From the NCBI RefSeq assembly GCF_047511655.1, contig NC_133392.1, positions 90,389,042 to 90,453,041 on the forward strand: a DNA stretch of 64,000 nt, read 5' to 3'. The stretch is from Castor canadensis (taxonomy: Eukaryota > Chordata > Mammalia > Rodentia > Castoridae). Positions 47,099 to 59,829 of the stretch are shown piece after piece. A model generated the notes under the pieces. That model saw only the letters and a list, made by a program, of their open reading frames with translations, ran no database searches and had not been told where the DNA came from. Each line of letters starts with the position of its first letter. Within the stretch, counting starts at the first letter, position 1. The position numbers were made by a program, and so were the translations under genes.

Positions 47099-48617
47099 TT
47101 ATCATTGCCCTTTCTTGTTACCACAACTAACCCAGACTTCATCAACCTTTCTTCTCTCTTTTTCTGCCTCTAAGTCACTGCTCTTGAATTCCCTGTGCAG
47201 GAAAGGTCCAACTTTCAAAGCATGGCACATCCTGCAAACGCTGTTTTAATGGCTGCAGCCCTGAAAGCTCAGGCCAGGGAGCTGGGGAAGGAAAGTGGGA
47301 ATGGAAGTGAACTCAGGAAAAACTTCTGAAGTGCCATCAAGTGAGGACTGAGGTAATCTCCTCCTCCTGTTATTAGTCAGTCATCTGGAACCAAACACTG
47401 TCACTTTAGCACTGTGCTGGAAATCATATAACGTGACCCGTATCCTCAGGCTAGAGACATACAGATTTTGATCCTTTGTAAACGCCTCTCCTCTGGAACT
47501 CAATTTAGTGTCGTTTCATAGGAACTAAGAAGTGTGCCGAGTGAGTCATCGCCCTCTGCTTTCTTCCAAAACACTGTGGGAAAAGGATGGGCAGATTGGT
47601 TCAGATAAAATCCGGACCCACCCAAACTCTCACTGAAGGCTGGGAAAAATACACTAAAAATGTTTTTAAAAATCTAATCTCTGAAAGGAGATAATAAGCC
47701 TCTGTTCTTTGGTCTCAACTTGGATCTGCATTCTTGCTTTGCTTTCTGTTAAGTCTCCAGGCTCTCACATGAGTGTTACCTATAACCCTTTAGATTTCTA
47801 GGGTGTCTACTACCGCCTTTAAAAAGCACATTCATGAAATGATTGCACTATGGTAAGCTTTGAGACTTCAAAGATTACTAAGACGTGGTCTCTGACTTTG
47901 AGGACAGCACAGTGTAAAGGAGTAAGGGCTGTTGTAAATACAGTGTGTCTATAAATGTTGTGTAGTAAGTGACTTTATAAAGCACAGTATATGGGAGCCC
48001 TGCCTGACCATGGCCCCACTCTAGAGATGATGTGCTCTCATCACACTGGGGGGTGCTGCTCTTAAACTTCCAATGCTTCCTCTAAAGCTTGGAAAGGCAA
48101 GCCACCTTTTTTTTGCTTGGATTTAATTGACTATCCTTAGGACATAGTATCAGCATGAGACTTGAAGATGCTCTAACAACCTTTCATTCATAAGGCATTG
48201 GATATTTTCATTCGTGTGTTCTTTCCACTTTCTTTGGTACACAATCCAGGCTTCCTAATGTTTATAGTCTTTGAGCCATCTCGTATCTTCTGGTGTCCTA
48301 ATGATAGATGCTACCATTTCAGGTTAAGACCAAGAATGTAATTCATTCTTGGTCTTAATATCAACCAGGTGAACCTGGTTATTAGAAGCCTTGTCGTAAT
48401 GGAAGTGGACAAAAAATATTGGGTAAGAGGGCTGTACTCCATGATTCCAGAGCATTTGGTGGTGTTTGGAGTACTGTTAAATTTGATCTCACCATTGTTC
48501 TTGGTGTGCCATCTAGCTTTATTTCTTTTCTTCTGCCTATTTTGGGTTCCATTTTCTTTTTTGTCTAGTTTCTTAATGTGGAAGTTGAGGTCACTAATTT
48601 AATTCCTTTTTATTTCT
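47099..48617. other. Presumed intronic or intergenic DNA, nothing recognised
   Basis: Single-copy in appearance. A short palindrome-like pair ('accaagaatg' / 'cattcttggt', about 48330-48355) is noted; no gene is supported. Confidence 0.45.
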
Positions 48618-48810
48618 TTCTTTCTTTGCGGTACTGGGGCTTGAACTCGGGGCCTTCATCTTGAGCCACTCCGCTAGTCTTTTTTGTGATAGGTATATTC
48701 AAGATAGGGGCTTGCAAACTATTTGCCTGAGCTGGCTTCAAATAGTGATCTTTCTGATCTCCACCTCCTGAGTAGCTAGGATCACAGGCATGAGCCACCA
48801 GCGCCCGGCT
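48618..48810 (-). repeat. Composite tRNA-like plus B1-like SINE
   Basis: (CTTT)n, 'gcggtactggggcttgaact', 'cttgagccactccgctagtc', ending 'gagccaccagcgcccggc'. Confidence 0.9.
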
Positions 48811-48921
48811 CCTTTTTATTAAGCATTTAATGCTATAAATTTCTATCTATTCCTGCTTCAGCTGCATTCCACAACTTTTGATGTGTTATACTTTAATTTT
48901 CACTCAGTTCAAAAGATGTTC

Positions 48922-49320
48922 TGATGGGAGGATCACAATTTGAGGTCAGCTCAGGCAAAAGAAGTTCAAAAGACCCCTTCCCAACCAATAGCTGGCCACA
49001 GTGGTACACATCTGTCATCACAAGCCATGGGATGCTGAGTTTGGGAGGATTGTGATTCCAGGCCAGGTATTGGAGTTGCAAGACCCCAACTCAAGGAGGA
49101 AAAGCTGGGTGCCATGGTGCACACCTGTCATCCCAGTAAGGGCAGGAAGCATAACATAGGAGGATCAAGTCCAGGCCAACCCAAGCAAAAAGTGAGACTC
49201 TATCTCCATAATAATCAGAGCAAAATGGGCTGGAGGTATGGTTCAAGCAGTAACATGCCTGCCTACCAAGTGGGAAGCCCTGAGTTCAAACCCCAGTAGT
49301 GCTAAAAAAAAAAAAAAAGA
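48922..49320 (+). repeat. Long or tandem composite SINE
   Basis: Two successive B1-like units ('agctggccacagtggtacac' and 'agctgggtgccatggtgcac'), then a tRNA-like part ('gagttcaaaccccagtagtg') and poly-A. It is the only plus-oriented SINE between 42 and 60 kb. Confidence 0.85.
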
Positions 49321-49424
49321 GTTATTTGGGATCTAGTTGGACATTTTCCAGGTATTTTTCTGTCATTTATTTCTAGTCTAATTTCATTTAGGCCAGAAAA
49401 TAAGGCATGTATGGTTTGAATTCT

Positions 49425-49765
49425 TTTATTTATTTATTTATTTTATTTTTGTGGTTCCGGAGTTTGACTCAGGGCTTGTACTTTGAAGGTAGGTGCTCTG
49501 CTATTTGAGCCACACCCAGATCTTTTTTGCTTTTAGTTATTTTTCAAATAGAGTTTTACATTTACATCCAGGCAAGCCTGGACTACATTCCTCCTATTTA
49601 TGCTTCTGAAGTAGCATATGACAGGCACACACCACCAGGTCCAGCTTTTTATTGGTGAGATGGGGTCTCAAGAACTTTTTCTCCAAGCTGGCCTCAAGCT
49701 GTGATCCTCCCCATCTCTGCCTCCTGAGTAGCTATGATTATAGGAGTGAGCTATCTGGTCCAGTT
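49425..49765 (-). repeat. Composite SINE, long form
   Basis: (TTTA)n, a diverged tRNA-like part ('ggagtttgactcagggcttg'), then two B1-like pieces ('aggcacacaccaccaggtcc' and 'tgcctcctgagtagctatga'). Confidence 0.82.
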
Positions 49766-50036
49766 TCTTGTGTATTTTTTTATGGCCCAGAATAAGGCCT
49801 ATCTTGAAAAGCAATGTATACTTTGCTACTCTGGGTGTAGTGTTCTATTGATGCTGACTAGGTTAAGTTTGTTCAGGGGTGGTGTTCAAGACTTCTATAC
49901 CCTTACTCATGTTTTGTCTACCTATTCTTTGGATAATTGAGAAAGGAGAGTCAAAATTTCCAAATACAGTTGTGAATTTGTTTTTCCTTTTAGATAAGTT
50001 TTGCTTTATTTTTTAAATTTTATTTACATATTGATT

Positions 50037-50120
50037 GGTTTTTTTTACAGGGCTGGGGAAGGAACCCAGGGTCTTGTGCTTGTGAGGCAATTGTTGTACC
50101 ACTGAGCCCACTTCCTGCCC
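50037..50120 (-). repeat. tRNA/ID-like SINE
   Basis: 'cagggctggggaaggaaccc', 'gcttgtgaggcaattgttgt', 'accactgagccca', reverse of the ID-like consensus, diverged. Confidence 0.7.
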
Positions 50121-50214
50121 CTACTTGATATATTTTGAGCTTCTGTTATTAAAACCATAAACATTTAGGGTCATTGTATCCTTTGGATAGATCGGCCCCT
50201 CTATAATCATGAAA

Positions 50215-50660
50215 TAAGTCTTTGTGGTGGTCAACTTAACTGGCCACAGGCTGTCAGATGTTTGGTCAGACACTTCTGAGTGTACCTGCGGAGGTGTTTT
50301 TGGATGAGTTTAGCATTCGCATCAGTAGACTAAGTAAAGCATATTGCGCTCTGTGATGTGGGTGGGCCTCATCCAATCTGTTGAAGTCCTTCATAAAACA
50401 AGGCTGACCCTCCTGTGAGTAAGAGGAAATTTCTCTTGCTTGATTGCCTTTGAGCTAGGACATATTTTCCCCCTCCCTTCAGATCTGAGGTTGACATGTT
50501 GGATCTTCATGGGTCTCAGCCCTCTTGGAGTTTGGACTGGAATTACATCATCAGCTCTCCCGGGTCTCCAGTTTGCCAACTGCAGATCTTGGGGCTTGTT
50601 ACCCTCTATACTTGCATGAGCTAATTCCTCATCAATCAATTCCTCATCAACCTCCCCAAT
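50215..50660 (-). mobile_element. Ancient interspersed element inserted in L1M
   Basis: Contains 'ggtcaacttaactggccaca', 'gggcctcatccaatctgttg' and 'actggaattacatcatcagc', a pattern seen in a widespread mammalian repeat. Family name and orientation are not certain. The AT/GT microsatellite at 50658-50730 adjoins it. Confidence 0.5.
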
Positions 50661-50730
50661 ATACATATATATACATATGTATGTATATACACATATACGT
50701 GTGTGTGTGTGTATGTATGTATACACGCAC
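50658..50730. repeat. (TATA/CATA)n-(GT)n microsatellite
   Basis: Alternating AT, CA and GT units, with a near-palindromic 'acatatgtatgtatatacac' core. Confidence 0.88.
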
Positions 50731-52462
50731 ATTTTTCTGGACAACCCTGACTACTGTATATACCCTCTTTTTTACCTAGTAATATTCTTTGCTCTGAAAT
50801 CTACTCCTTACTCTAGTTTTCTTTTGTTTAATGTTGACTTGATATTTTTCTTATCCCTTTATTTTTAACCTGCTTGGGTCTTTATATTCAAAGTGAGTTT
50901 TTAGCCATTTGGTTTTTTAGCCATTTGGCTCTTTATCTCCAAAGTGACTTTTCTTCCTTTTAAACTAAGGTATTTAGATCATTCATATTTAATGTGAGTA
51001 TCTATATAGGTAAGATTAATTTTATGCTTTTTTATTTGTTCCATCTGTTATTTATTTCTCTTTTCCACTTTTTCTTCCTTTCAGGAATTTAATTTTTTTA
51101 CTTAAGTCCTTTTTTCTTTTTTAATTTTCCTCCATACTGGAAAAGTTCCAAGGGAGCTTAAAGTTTTGTAAACATTTGGATTGATATCAAGAGGTTACTT
51201 TTGATATCATATTTTGATCCTTTTCATGGCTTATGAGTTATAACTCTGTTGCTTTACTTTAGTGGTTGCTTTAGTTTGTAGTATACATTTTAAATTTATC
51301 TTAGTCCATTTACAAATGATATTACACTGCTTCAGGTACAGTTTAAAGACTCTGCAACAGTGTAACTTCCCTTTCTGTCTTAGTGCAGTTTTTGTCATAC
51401 ATTTTATTTCTACATATGCTTTAAACCCCATGATATATATATATTACTAATATCTTTGCCTTAAACAGTCAATTTATTTTGAAGGATATATAAAATAAGA
51501 AAGTTTTATATTTATTCACAAATTTTCTGTTTCTGCTTCTCTTCATCCCTTTTGCTCAGGTCCAGTTTTACATTTAGTATTAGTGCTGCTTTTGCTGAAG
51601 CACTTGGAATGTTTCTTGTGCAGGTATGGTGGTAATGAATTCAGTTTTTGTATGTCTAAAAAATTTATTTCATTAAAAATTTTTTAACTCTGTATTTTGA
51701 AGTAGTCTAGACTCACAAGAGGTTGTAAAAATAGCATATTAGAGTCTATCCCATAAGCCCTTCACCCAACTTCTTCCAATGGTGGCATCTGATAGGATGT
51801 CAGAGCTAGGAAATGAGTGCGATATTGTTACCTAGATTAGGACTTCAGCAGTCTCTACTGCTCAAGGATATTCAGGCATTCGTTTGTGTATTTCACCTTC
51901 ATTTCTGAAAGACATTTGTTGCTGGATTCTGGATTCTAGGTTGGCAGCTTTTCCCTCCTTTAGTTCAAAGACATTGCCCCACGGCGTTTGCCCTTTGTTA
52001 TTGCTGATATTTGAAAATTTATTCTCATCTATGCAATGTAGCTTTTCTGTGGCTGCTTTTGAGAATTTTTTTTCATCTCTAGTTTTAAGTATTTGATTGT
52101 GAAGTGCCTGTGTGTAGTTTTCTTCAAGTTTTTTGCACCGGGAGTCCTTGGATCTATACGTTTTGAATTTTCATTAAATCTGGAAAAAAATTTCACCCGT
52201 TATTTCTTCAAATATTTTTTGATTTCACACATCCTCTTGTTGCACTTTACAAACCATAGTTATGTTAGTATCAGATCACTTGAAATTATCACCAGCTCTC
52301 TGGAGCACTATTTTACTTTCAATCTATGTGTTTTATTCTGAGTAATTTTAATGCCATATTTAGAAGTTCATCAATAATTTTATGATAAGTGTATAATCTG
52401 ATGTTCATCATTTTATTCTGTTTTTCATCTCAGACACTGTAGTTTCAACCCTAGAAGCTTTT

Positions 52463-52588
52463 AAAAAAATTTTTTTTTTTTGAGACAGAGTCTCATTCTG
52501 TAGTCCAAGCTAGCCACCAACTTGCAGTCCTCCTGCCTCAGCCTCCCAACTGCTGGAATTAAAGACATGAGTATTTACTCTCGGGCTA
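52463..52588 (-). repeat. B1-like SINE
   Basis: Poly-T, 'gagacagagtctcattctgt', 'tcctgcctcagcctcccaac', the reverse of a 7SL-derived monomer. Confidence 0.8.
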
Positions 52589-53529
52589 CAACTCTAGAAA
52601 CTGGATTTGGGTCTTTATATCTTCCATGTTGCACTTAGAATACTTAATCTCAGGATGAATCTGTTTCTATTGACTATTTTTTCTTCTCATTTTAGATATT
52701 TTCTGCTTGTTTGCATGCCTGGTAATTTCTGACCAGATGTAAGCGTGAATTTTACTTTGTTGGGTGCTGCATATATTTACCTTCCTAAAACTGTTCCTGG
52801 ATTTTGCTCTGGAACACAGTTAAATTACCTGGGAACAGCTTCAAGTCTTGCTTGTAGGCTTTATTAGAGACCAGAGCAACATCTGATCAGGGACTAATTT
52901 GTCCCCACTACTAAGACAAAGCCATTCTGAGTATTTCACTTGATGCCCACAGTTTATGAAACTTTCCACTCTGTATGTTGGGAAGCACAAAATATTCTCT
53001 GTTTTTATGTGTATTTCAAAAACTTCCCCCTACTTGTTTTAGGCAATTCTTTCCTAAGCCTTGGTCAATTTCCTCACCTGAATGCACTGGTAAGTAGTTA
53101 CTGAAGTACTGACCTGCTCTATGGAGCAATCTGTCTGTGCAGTTCTTTCCTGTCTGGTACTGTGCCCTATCATCTCACACTTTGGTTACCCAAGCACCCA
53201 GCTGTGTCTGACCAGCTCAGGGAGCCTGTCAGGCTGACTCGGTTCCCTTTGCCTATGCTGTAGTCTGAAATGCTCTTGAAGCAATGAGCTGGGAGAATTG
53301 GAGATCTGTTTTCTTTTGCTTCCTCACCCTAAGCAATTACTATTCTGTGCTGCATGATGCCTTATATCTGCAAAATGGTTTATATCCTTTATCTAGTTAT
53401 GTTATTTGTTCCAGGAAGGATGGTAAATTTGACCACTGTTTCTCCATTTTGGCAGAAAGTGGAAGCTTTGCTATTGGAATTTTGTTGCAATTAAAGTACC
53501 ATCAAAGAAGTGCCTTGCAATATCCCAAA

Positions 53530-53900
53530 TTTATCCTCTCACAATTCTAGAGGCTAGAATTCTGAAATAAATGTCACAGTACCATTTTGCCTCTAAAGTT
53601 TCTAGGAAATAATCTATCCTTACTTCTTGTAGCTTCTGGTGGTTGCTGATAAGCCTCAGCGTCCCTTGGCTGTAGCTGAATCACTACAGTCTCCCCTTCT
53701 ATCCTCTGAACCTATGATTCTGTATCCAGGTTTCTTTTTGTAAGGACACCAACACTGGATTAGAATCCACTCTAATCCAATATTACTTCTTAATTTGGTC
53801 ACATCTGCCAACACCGTAATTCCAAATAAGGTCTCATTCACAGGTACCAGGGATTAGGATTTCAGCATGTCTTTTTTTGGAAAACAATTTCAACTCATAG
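53530..53900 (-). mobile_element. MaLR/MLT1-type LTR
   Basis: Antisense LTR end: 'ctcacaattctagaggctag', 'cttctggtggttgctgataa', 'ttaatttggtcacatctgcc', 'aataaggtctcattcacagg'. The family call is from memory of MLT1-like consensus. Confidence 0.6.
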
Positions 53901-54672
53901 TGGAAAATTGTATTCTTCTTACTTTAATAATATCTTAAATAGAACAAAGATAACTGTTCTTTGTAGTAATTATTAAAATACCCCACATTATTAATCTACT
54001 TTTAAATATCTTCAAGTATTTATGAAAGTCATATTTCTGTATCTCTTTTCTTAAATGTGATTGGTTAAAACAGCAAGATCGTTGCTTAAAACTATGTATA
54101 TACATATGTATGTATGTACACACACACACAATCACACACATCCATGTATATGCCTTTTGTTTCATCTTGGACCTAAGAAATTTTTAGGGACTAGAAGGGG
54201 TTCAAACTGGAAATTTTAGTGATTAGCTGCTGTGATGCTGTCTTAAAGTAGCTTCTTGTCTACAGATAAAAATGTGTAAAGAGTCAGAGCTTTGTTATGT
54301 GGAGAAATTAGAAGCAACTTTGTTGAAGAGGCTGACGCCAGGTTCTAGTTACTAGTTCTTTTCTTTTTTAAAGAAAAGTCACAATGGGTATCACTCACCT
54401 GCTCATTCAACATCCAATAATGTTTAGTTGCATGAGTTAATATCATCAAATAAAATCATGGATGGAATTAGAAAAGGAATATCACAAAAGTCAATAATCT
54501 AAACTGACTTTCCTTAAGGCAACAGTAAGTGTTTGATCATACCCGTGGATATACAAGCTTTCTGAGATCACAATCATTAAATTTAATATGTTGAACTATT
54601 TTAATTGTGACTTCAATTTTAATTTTGTGGCTTTATTTTTAATAATTTATTTTAAATGTGGCTTTATTTTTT
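53901..54672. other. Presumed intronic or intergenic DNA, no gene recognised
   Basis: AT-rich, with a TATG/CA microsatellite at about 54096-54145. Nothing else is identifiable. Confidence 0.5.
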
Positions 54673-54760
54673 TCTTTTTTCTTGGCAACACTGGGGTTTG
54701 AACTCAGGGCCTCACACTTGCTAGGCAGGCATTCTTACCGCATGAGCCACTCTGCCAGCA
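54673..54760 (-). repeat. tRNA-like SINE
   Basis: 'gcaacactggggtttgaact', 'cacacttgctaggcaggcat', 'gagccactctgccagca'. Confidence 0.88.
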
Positions 54761-55743
54761 TGACTTTAATGTTTAAATGTGATCTTCTTCCCAGTAACAA
54801 CCTCGAGAGAACAAATATCCCAGTACTTCACATATTGGAATATACTAGGTTCTCAATAAATGTCTGCATAAAAGATAACAAGAAGAAATAACAAATAAAT
54901 GAATCAGGCCCCAAGAAGGTTGGAAGCATGTCTGCAGTCACGAAACTAGTCAGTGACAGGGTAGAACTGAAACTTGCTCTCCTAGTTCTCAAGTAGTTTT
55001 CTTTATAATATCATCAATATTTGTTATCTTGGCTCACTCTCCACATTGTACCAACTTTCATGAAAAATTATAACTAACACTCTTAGTAGTACTCTATTTC
55101 TAGTACTTTTGAAAGTTCTTTCATTGCATTGATTCATTTGATCCCAGCTGTGTGAGGCAGGCACTCCCATCCTTGTATGCAGGTAACGTGCAGAGATGGT
55201 AAGTAAGATGCTCAGGTGGTGAAGTTGACACTAGAGCCCAGGCAGCAGGCACTAGAGTCTACCTGTAAGCCATGATGAGAAGGTCCCTGAAATGCAATCA
55301 CATTAACATTGCATTTGTTATAGTTGTGTGGGAGAGAAAGAAAGCAATGAAGAAAACTAACGTTTAATAGTATAGCAAAACAATAAGGATTTTATTGTAC
55401 AAAGAACATATGCTTTAGAAAAATCTCAGTTAATTTTATGTTTAAGATGCCTATTAATTTATTTTCCATCAAAGATACAGGATTTTCTGGAAAAATAATA
55501 GAGTTGATAGACTAACATTATCTAGAGGTAAATTAAAGATAGACCTTGGATAACACATGCATTTTGATAGTTAATTGACAACATTTTTATAAATAAAAAT
55601 TGGTAAGGAAGAATTGATTCTCAGTTTCTCCAAGGGGTTAAGCATTATTCATTTTTATTATTTTCTGCACAGTTCAAAAGCAGAAGTCATTCTAGTGCTA
55701 TTCATTTTTTAAAAATTGATTTCTTTAGGGTTTGCAAGATGCA
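54761..55743. other. Presumed intronic or intergenic DNA, no gene recognised
   Basis: A reverse MIR (about 55090-55265) is the only repeat I can name; no exon is supported. Confidence 0.5.
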
Positions 55744-55828
55744 TTTTTTTTGCAGTACTGAGATTTGAACTCAGGGCCTCATACTTGCTAGGCAGGTGTT
55801 CTACCACTTAAGCTATGCCCTCAGACCT
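55744..55828 (-). repeat. tRNA-like SINE
   Basis: 'gcagtactgagatttgaact', 'catacttgctaggcaggtgt', 'accacttaagctatgccc'. Confidence 0.85.
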
Positions 55829-56029
55829 ACAATATGCCCTTTTAAACTTTTCATAGTCTTTCTGCAAACACAGTGGTCCCACTTTATGCACATGTAAGAG
55901 CCTTATGACAATATATTTTGATTTCCCCTTCTAGCTCTTTGTGCTATTGTGTTATTACACATTTTACTTCTACATATGTTAGTATCTTCACAATGCATTG
56001 CAATTATTTTTACTCTGGTAAGTTATCAC

Positions 56030-56121
56030 TTTTTTTTTTTTTTTGGTGGCGCTGGGGCTTAAACTCAGGGTCTCACACTTGCAAAGCAAGTGTGCTACCA
56101 TTTGAGCCCACTCTGCCAGCC
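56030..56121 (-). repeat. tRNA-like SINE
   Basis: Poly-T, 'ggtggcgctggggcttaaac', 'cacacttgcaaagcaagtgt', 'gagcccactctgccagcc'. Confidence 0.86.
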
Positions 56122-56930
56122 AGTAAGTTATTTTTTAAAGAAATTTTTAAATGAGAGAAAATTTTCATATTTATTCACACATTTTTCATTTCTGGTACTC
56201 ATTATTCTTTTATGTGGATCCAAATTTCAATCTGGTATGATTTTCTTTTTGCTTAAGGAATTTCCTTGAACACTCCTGTAGTTCAGGTGTGCTAATGATA
56301 AGTTCTGTCTGAGTTTAATCCAAAATATTTTTTATTTTGCCTTAACTTTTGAGGAGTATTTTTACTGGGTTTGTAATCTAGATTGACCAAACCCCTCTCC
56401 ACTTCTCAGCACTTTGAGGATGTTGTTCCATTGTCTCTTGGCTCACATGTTTCTGGCAGAAGTCTGCTGTCATTCTTTGTCAGTAATGAGTCTATCCTGG
56501 CTGCTTTTGATATTTTCTCTTTATCACCAGTTTTCAGCAATTTGATAATCATGTACCTTGTTGTCAATTTGTTTTCATCCTATTTAGGAGTTATTTACAT
56601 TCTTGCATATGTAGATTTATTGTTTTCTCAAATTGGAAAAATTCTCACCATTTCTTCAAATATTCTTCTGTTCCTTTATTTCTCTCCTGGGACTTCAATT
56701 CTACAGATGTTAGACTGCTTGTTTTTATTCCACAGGTTAAAAAGCCTTCTTGAGTTATTAAAAATATTTTTCTGTGTGTGATTTATTTAAGATATATTCT
56801 AATTTACTATGTCCTCAAAGTCACTAATTTTTTAATGCAGTATCTTATCTGCTGTTAAACTTATCCAATGAAATTTTTATTTCTGACATTATACTCTTTA
56901 TCCTTATAAGTTGTATTTGATTTTATTTTC

Positions 56931-57105
56931 TTTTTTGGTGGACTGGGACTCCACCACTTGAGCCACACCTCCAGTTCATTTTGTTCTGGTAATTTTGGAG
57001 ATGGGGGTCCCAGAATTATTTACCCTAACTGGCCTCAAACTGACATCTTCCCAATCTCAGCCCCCAAAGTTTCCAGGATTACAGGCATGAACCACCAGCA
57101 CCTGA
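56931..57105 (-). repeat. Composite SINE, internally deleted
   Basis: Short tRNA-like part ('ccaccacttgagccacacct'), then a B1-like part ('attacaggcatgaaccacca'). The middle of the tRNA-like unit is missing. Confidence 0.8.
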
Positions 57106-57806
57106 CTGGTTTTCTAATTTTCTAATTCTCTTCTCATTATATTTATGTTTTACTTTCAATACTTGTACACAGCTGTAGTAGCTGCTCTAATATTATCTTA
57201 CAGTTTTATTATCTTTGCTAATTCTAGGTCTGCTTCTACAGATTGACTTTTTCCTTACTTTGGAAGCATTATCTTGCTTCTTTGCATGTTTAGAAGTCTT
57301 ATTATACTGGAATCTGAGTATTATGAATGCTATGTCATTGAGTTTCTTATTTTTAAAAGTATTGAGCTTTGTTTCATTAAGTACATAAGTAACATGCAGA
57401 AGATTTTCTAGGACAAGACTAGAATAACTTTCACTCAGGAGATAGTTTATTGCTGCTACTAAGATGTGACTCTTCTGATATATCTACTGAATGACCCTAG
57501 GATGACACAGAGGTCTCTATTCTACTAGTTAAAGTCAAAAGTCAGGCATGCAATCTCAAGTAAGGTGGTCAGGGATGATCCCACTGAGAAGTTAATAGCT
57601 CACACACAAATACTTTTCTTAAACCTTTCATCTCTGAGCACTGGGTATGAATTCTCTTATTAATACTGGTATATAATGTCAATCTGTTTTCCAGAAGATC
57701 ATAGCATTTTATACATCCACCAACAATTTAAAAGAGTGTCTTCTTCACAATATCTTAGCTAGCACTTAATAAATTGTGGCATATCTCTTAGGAGGAATTA
57801 TGCAGC

Positions 57807-59000
57807 CATCTACACATCAGACAAAGGACTGATAACCAGAATATATAGGGAACTTAAAAAACTAAATTCTCCCAAAACTAATGAACCAATAAAGAAATGG
57901 GCAAGTGAACTAAACAGAACTTTCTCAAAAGAAGAAATTCAAATGGCCAAAAAACACATGGAAAAATGCTCACCATCTCTAGCAATAAAGGAAATGCAAA
58001 TTAAAACCACACTAAGATTCCATCTCACCCCAGTTAGAATAGCCATCATCAGCAACACCACCAACAACAGGTGTTGGCGAGGATGCGGAGAAAAAGGAAC
58101 CCTCTTACACTGTTGGTGGGAATGTAAACTAGTACAACCACTCTGGAAAAAAATTTGGAGGCTACTTAAAAAGCTAGACATCGATCTACCATTTGATCCA
58201 GCAATACCACTCTTGGGGATATACCCAAAAGACTGTGACACAGGTTACTCCAGGGGCACCTGCACACCCATGTTTATTGCGGCACTATTCACAATAGCCA
58301 AGTTATGGAAACAGCCAAGATGCCCCAGCACTGACGAATGGATTAAGAAAATGTGGTATCTATACACAATGGAATTTTATGCAGCCATGAAGAAGAACGA
58401 AATGTTATCATTCGCTGGTAAATGGATGGAATTGGAGAACATCATTCTGAGTGAGGTCAGCCTGGCCCAAAAGACCAAAAATCGTATGTTCTCCCTCATA
58501 TGTGGACATTAGATCAAGGGCAAACACAACAATGGGATTGGACTTTGAGCACATGACAAAAGCGAGAGCACACAAGGGAGGGGAGAGGATAGGTAAGACA
58601 CCTAAAAAGTTAGCTAACATTTGTTGCCTTTAACGCAGAGAAACTAAAGCAGATACCTTAAAAGCAACTGAGGCCAATAGGAAAAGGGTACCAAGAACTA
58701 GAGAAAAGTTTAGATCAAAAAGAATTAACCTAGAAGGTAACACACATGCACAGGAAATTAATGTGAGTCAACTCCCTGTATAGCTATCCTTATCTCAACC
58801 AGCAAAAACATTTGTTCCTTCCTATTATTGCTTATACTCTCTCTTCAACAAAATTAGAGATAAGGGCAAAATAGTTTCTGCTGGGTATTGAGGGGGGGGA
58901 GAGGGAGGGGGTGGAGTGGGTGGTAAGGGAGGGGGTGGGGGCAGGGGGGAGAAATGAACCAAGCGTTGTATGCACATATGAATAATAAAACAATAAAAAT
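57807..59000 (+). mobile_element. Young L1, 5'-truncated, with intact ORF2 C-terminus
   Basis: Same family as the L1s at 4.0, 11.1 and 12.3 kb. A 189-codon open frame (57943-58512) covers the ORF2 C-terminal region and ends in a natural stop, without the breaks seen in the 12.3 kb copy, so this is probably a recent insertion. It has a G-rich tract at 58890-58945 and an A-rich tail. It lacks endonuclease and reverse transcriptase, so it is dead. Confidence 0.93.
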
Positions 59001-59244
59001 AAAAAGGAAGCACAGCAGGAACAAAATATCAAGAGCCAGGGGAATGAGGAGAAGGGACCAGGCATGGGAAATGTTCCTATGCTGAAAAAAAAAAAAAATG
59101 TTTTTGAAGACTAATGACTTGGGAGAGGAAGCTCTCAAACTAATGTTAATCAAATAAAAGCAGGACAAAAAACCTATGCAGTCAAGATCCTATTTTTCTC
59201 TCATTTGTGTGTGAATTTTTAATACAAATGTGGGGATATACAGC

Positions 59245-59338
59245 TTTTTTTTTCTTTTTTTGATGGCACTGGGGTTTGAACTCAGAGCTTCACACTTGCA
59301 AGACAGGCATTCTTACTACTTGAGCCACTCTGCCAGCC
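59245..59338 (-). repeat. tRNA-like SINE
   Basis: Poly-T, 'gatggcactggggtttgaac', 'cacacttgcaagacaggcat', 'gagccactctgccagcccc'. Confidence 0.88.
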
Positions 59339-59829
59339 CCAAGATCCTATTTTTCATTTAACATTTTCACACATTAATATATTTGAATAATGGGATGATG
59401 GACAATGTTTATATTTTTATTGTTTTCTTTAGCATATCTTTTATACTGCTTTTAATATAACTTCAAAAACTTTTGTCATATTAGGCATCTGATAAAAGAA
59501 TGTACCAAAAAGAAAGGGCTTTACTCAAAGATGAAAATACTCACAGGCAAGAAAATTCTATAAACATAGAAACTGTATACCCACCACAGACCATACCTGA
59601 GGTCACGCTTCTTATGTCTCTGTATTCATCAAGGATCTTGAGAATTGAGTTGTCTGGATACTTTTAAGAAATATCCCACCTAATTGGGATTTTGTAAAAG
59701 TTGTATAATTGGTCAACTTATATCCAAAGAACAGCAGCGACGATTTGTCTTCAATTGGTTTTATTTATTTGACTAATTTGGTTCAAGGATATTTTCCTTG
59801 GGTTCTGTTTTACATTTTAATACTGAATG

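Larger units (their letters stand above)
48811..53280 (-). mobile_element. Long antisense ancient L1M copy with nested insertions
   Basis: Old L1 sequence in antisense runs in consistent order: 'aatgctataaatttctatct' (48830), 'tggcccagaataaggcctat' (49782), 'gggtcattgtatcctttgga' (50168), 'tggcagcttttccctccttt' (51942), 'tgcatgcctggtaatttctg' (52713). SINEs and another old element are inserted at 48922, 49425, 50037, 50215 and 52463. Confidence 0.7.
55840..57560 (-). mobile_element. Second antisense ancient L1M copy
   Basis: Parallels 51380-52800 in the same order: 'acttctacatatgttagtat', 'agaagtctgctgtcattctt', 'gctgcttttgatattttctc', 'atttcttcaaatattcttct'. SINEs are inserted at 56030 and 56931. 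Confidence 0.65.

Noticed and set aside
57943-58512. 189-codon open frame as a host gene
   Set aside because: It is the C-terminal end of L1 ORF2 followed by L1 3' UTR and A-rich tail.
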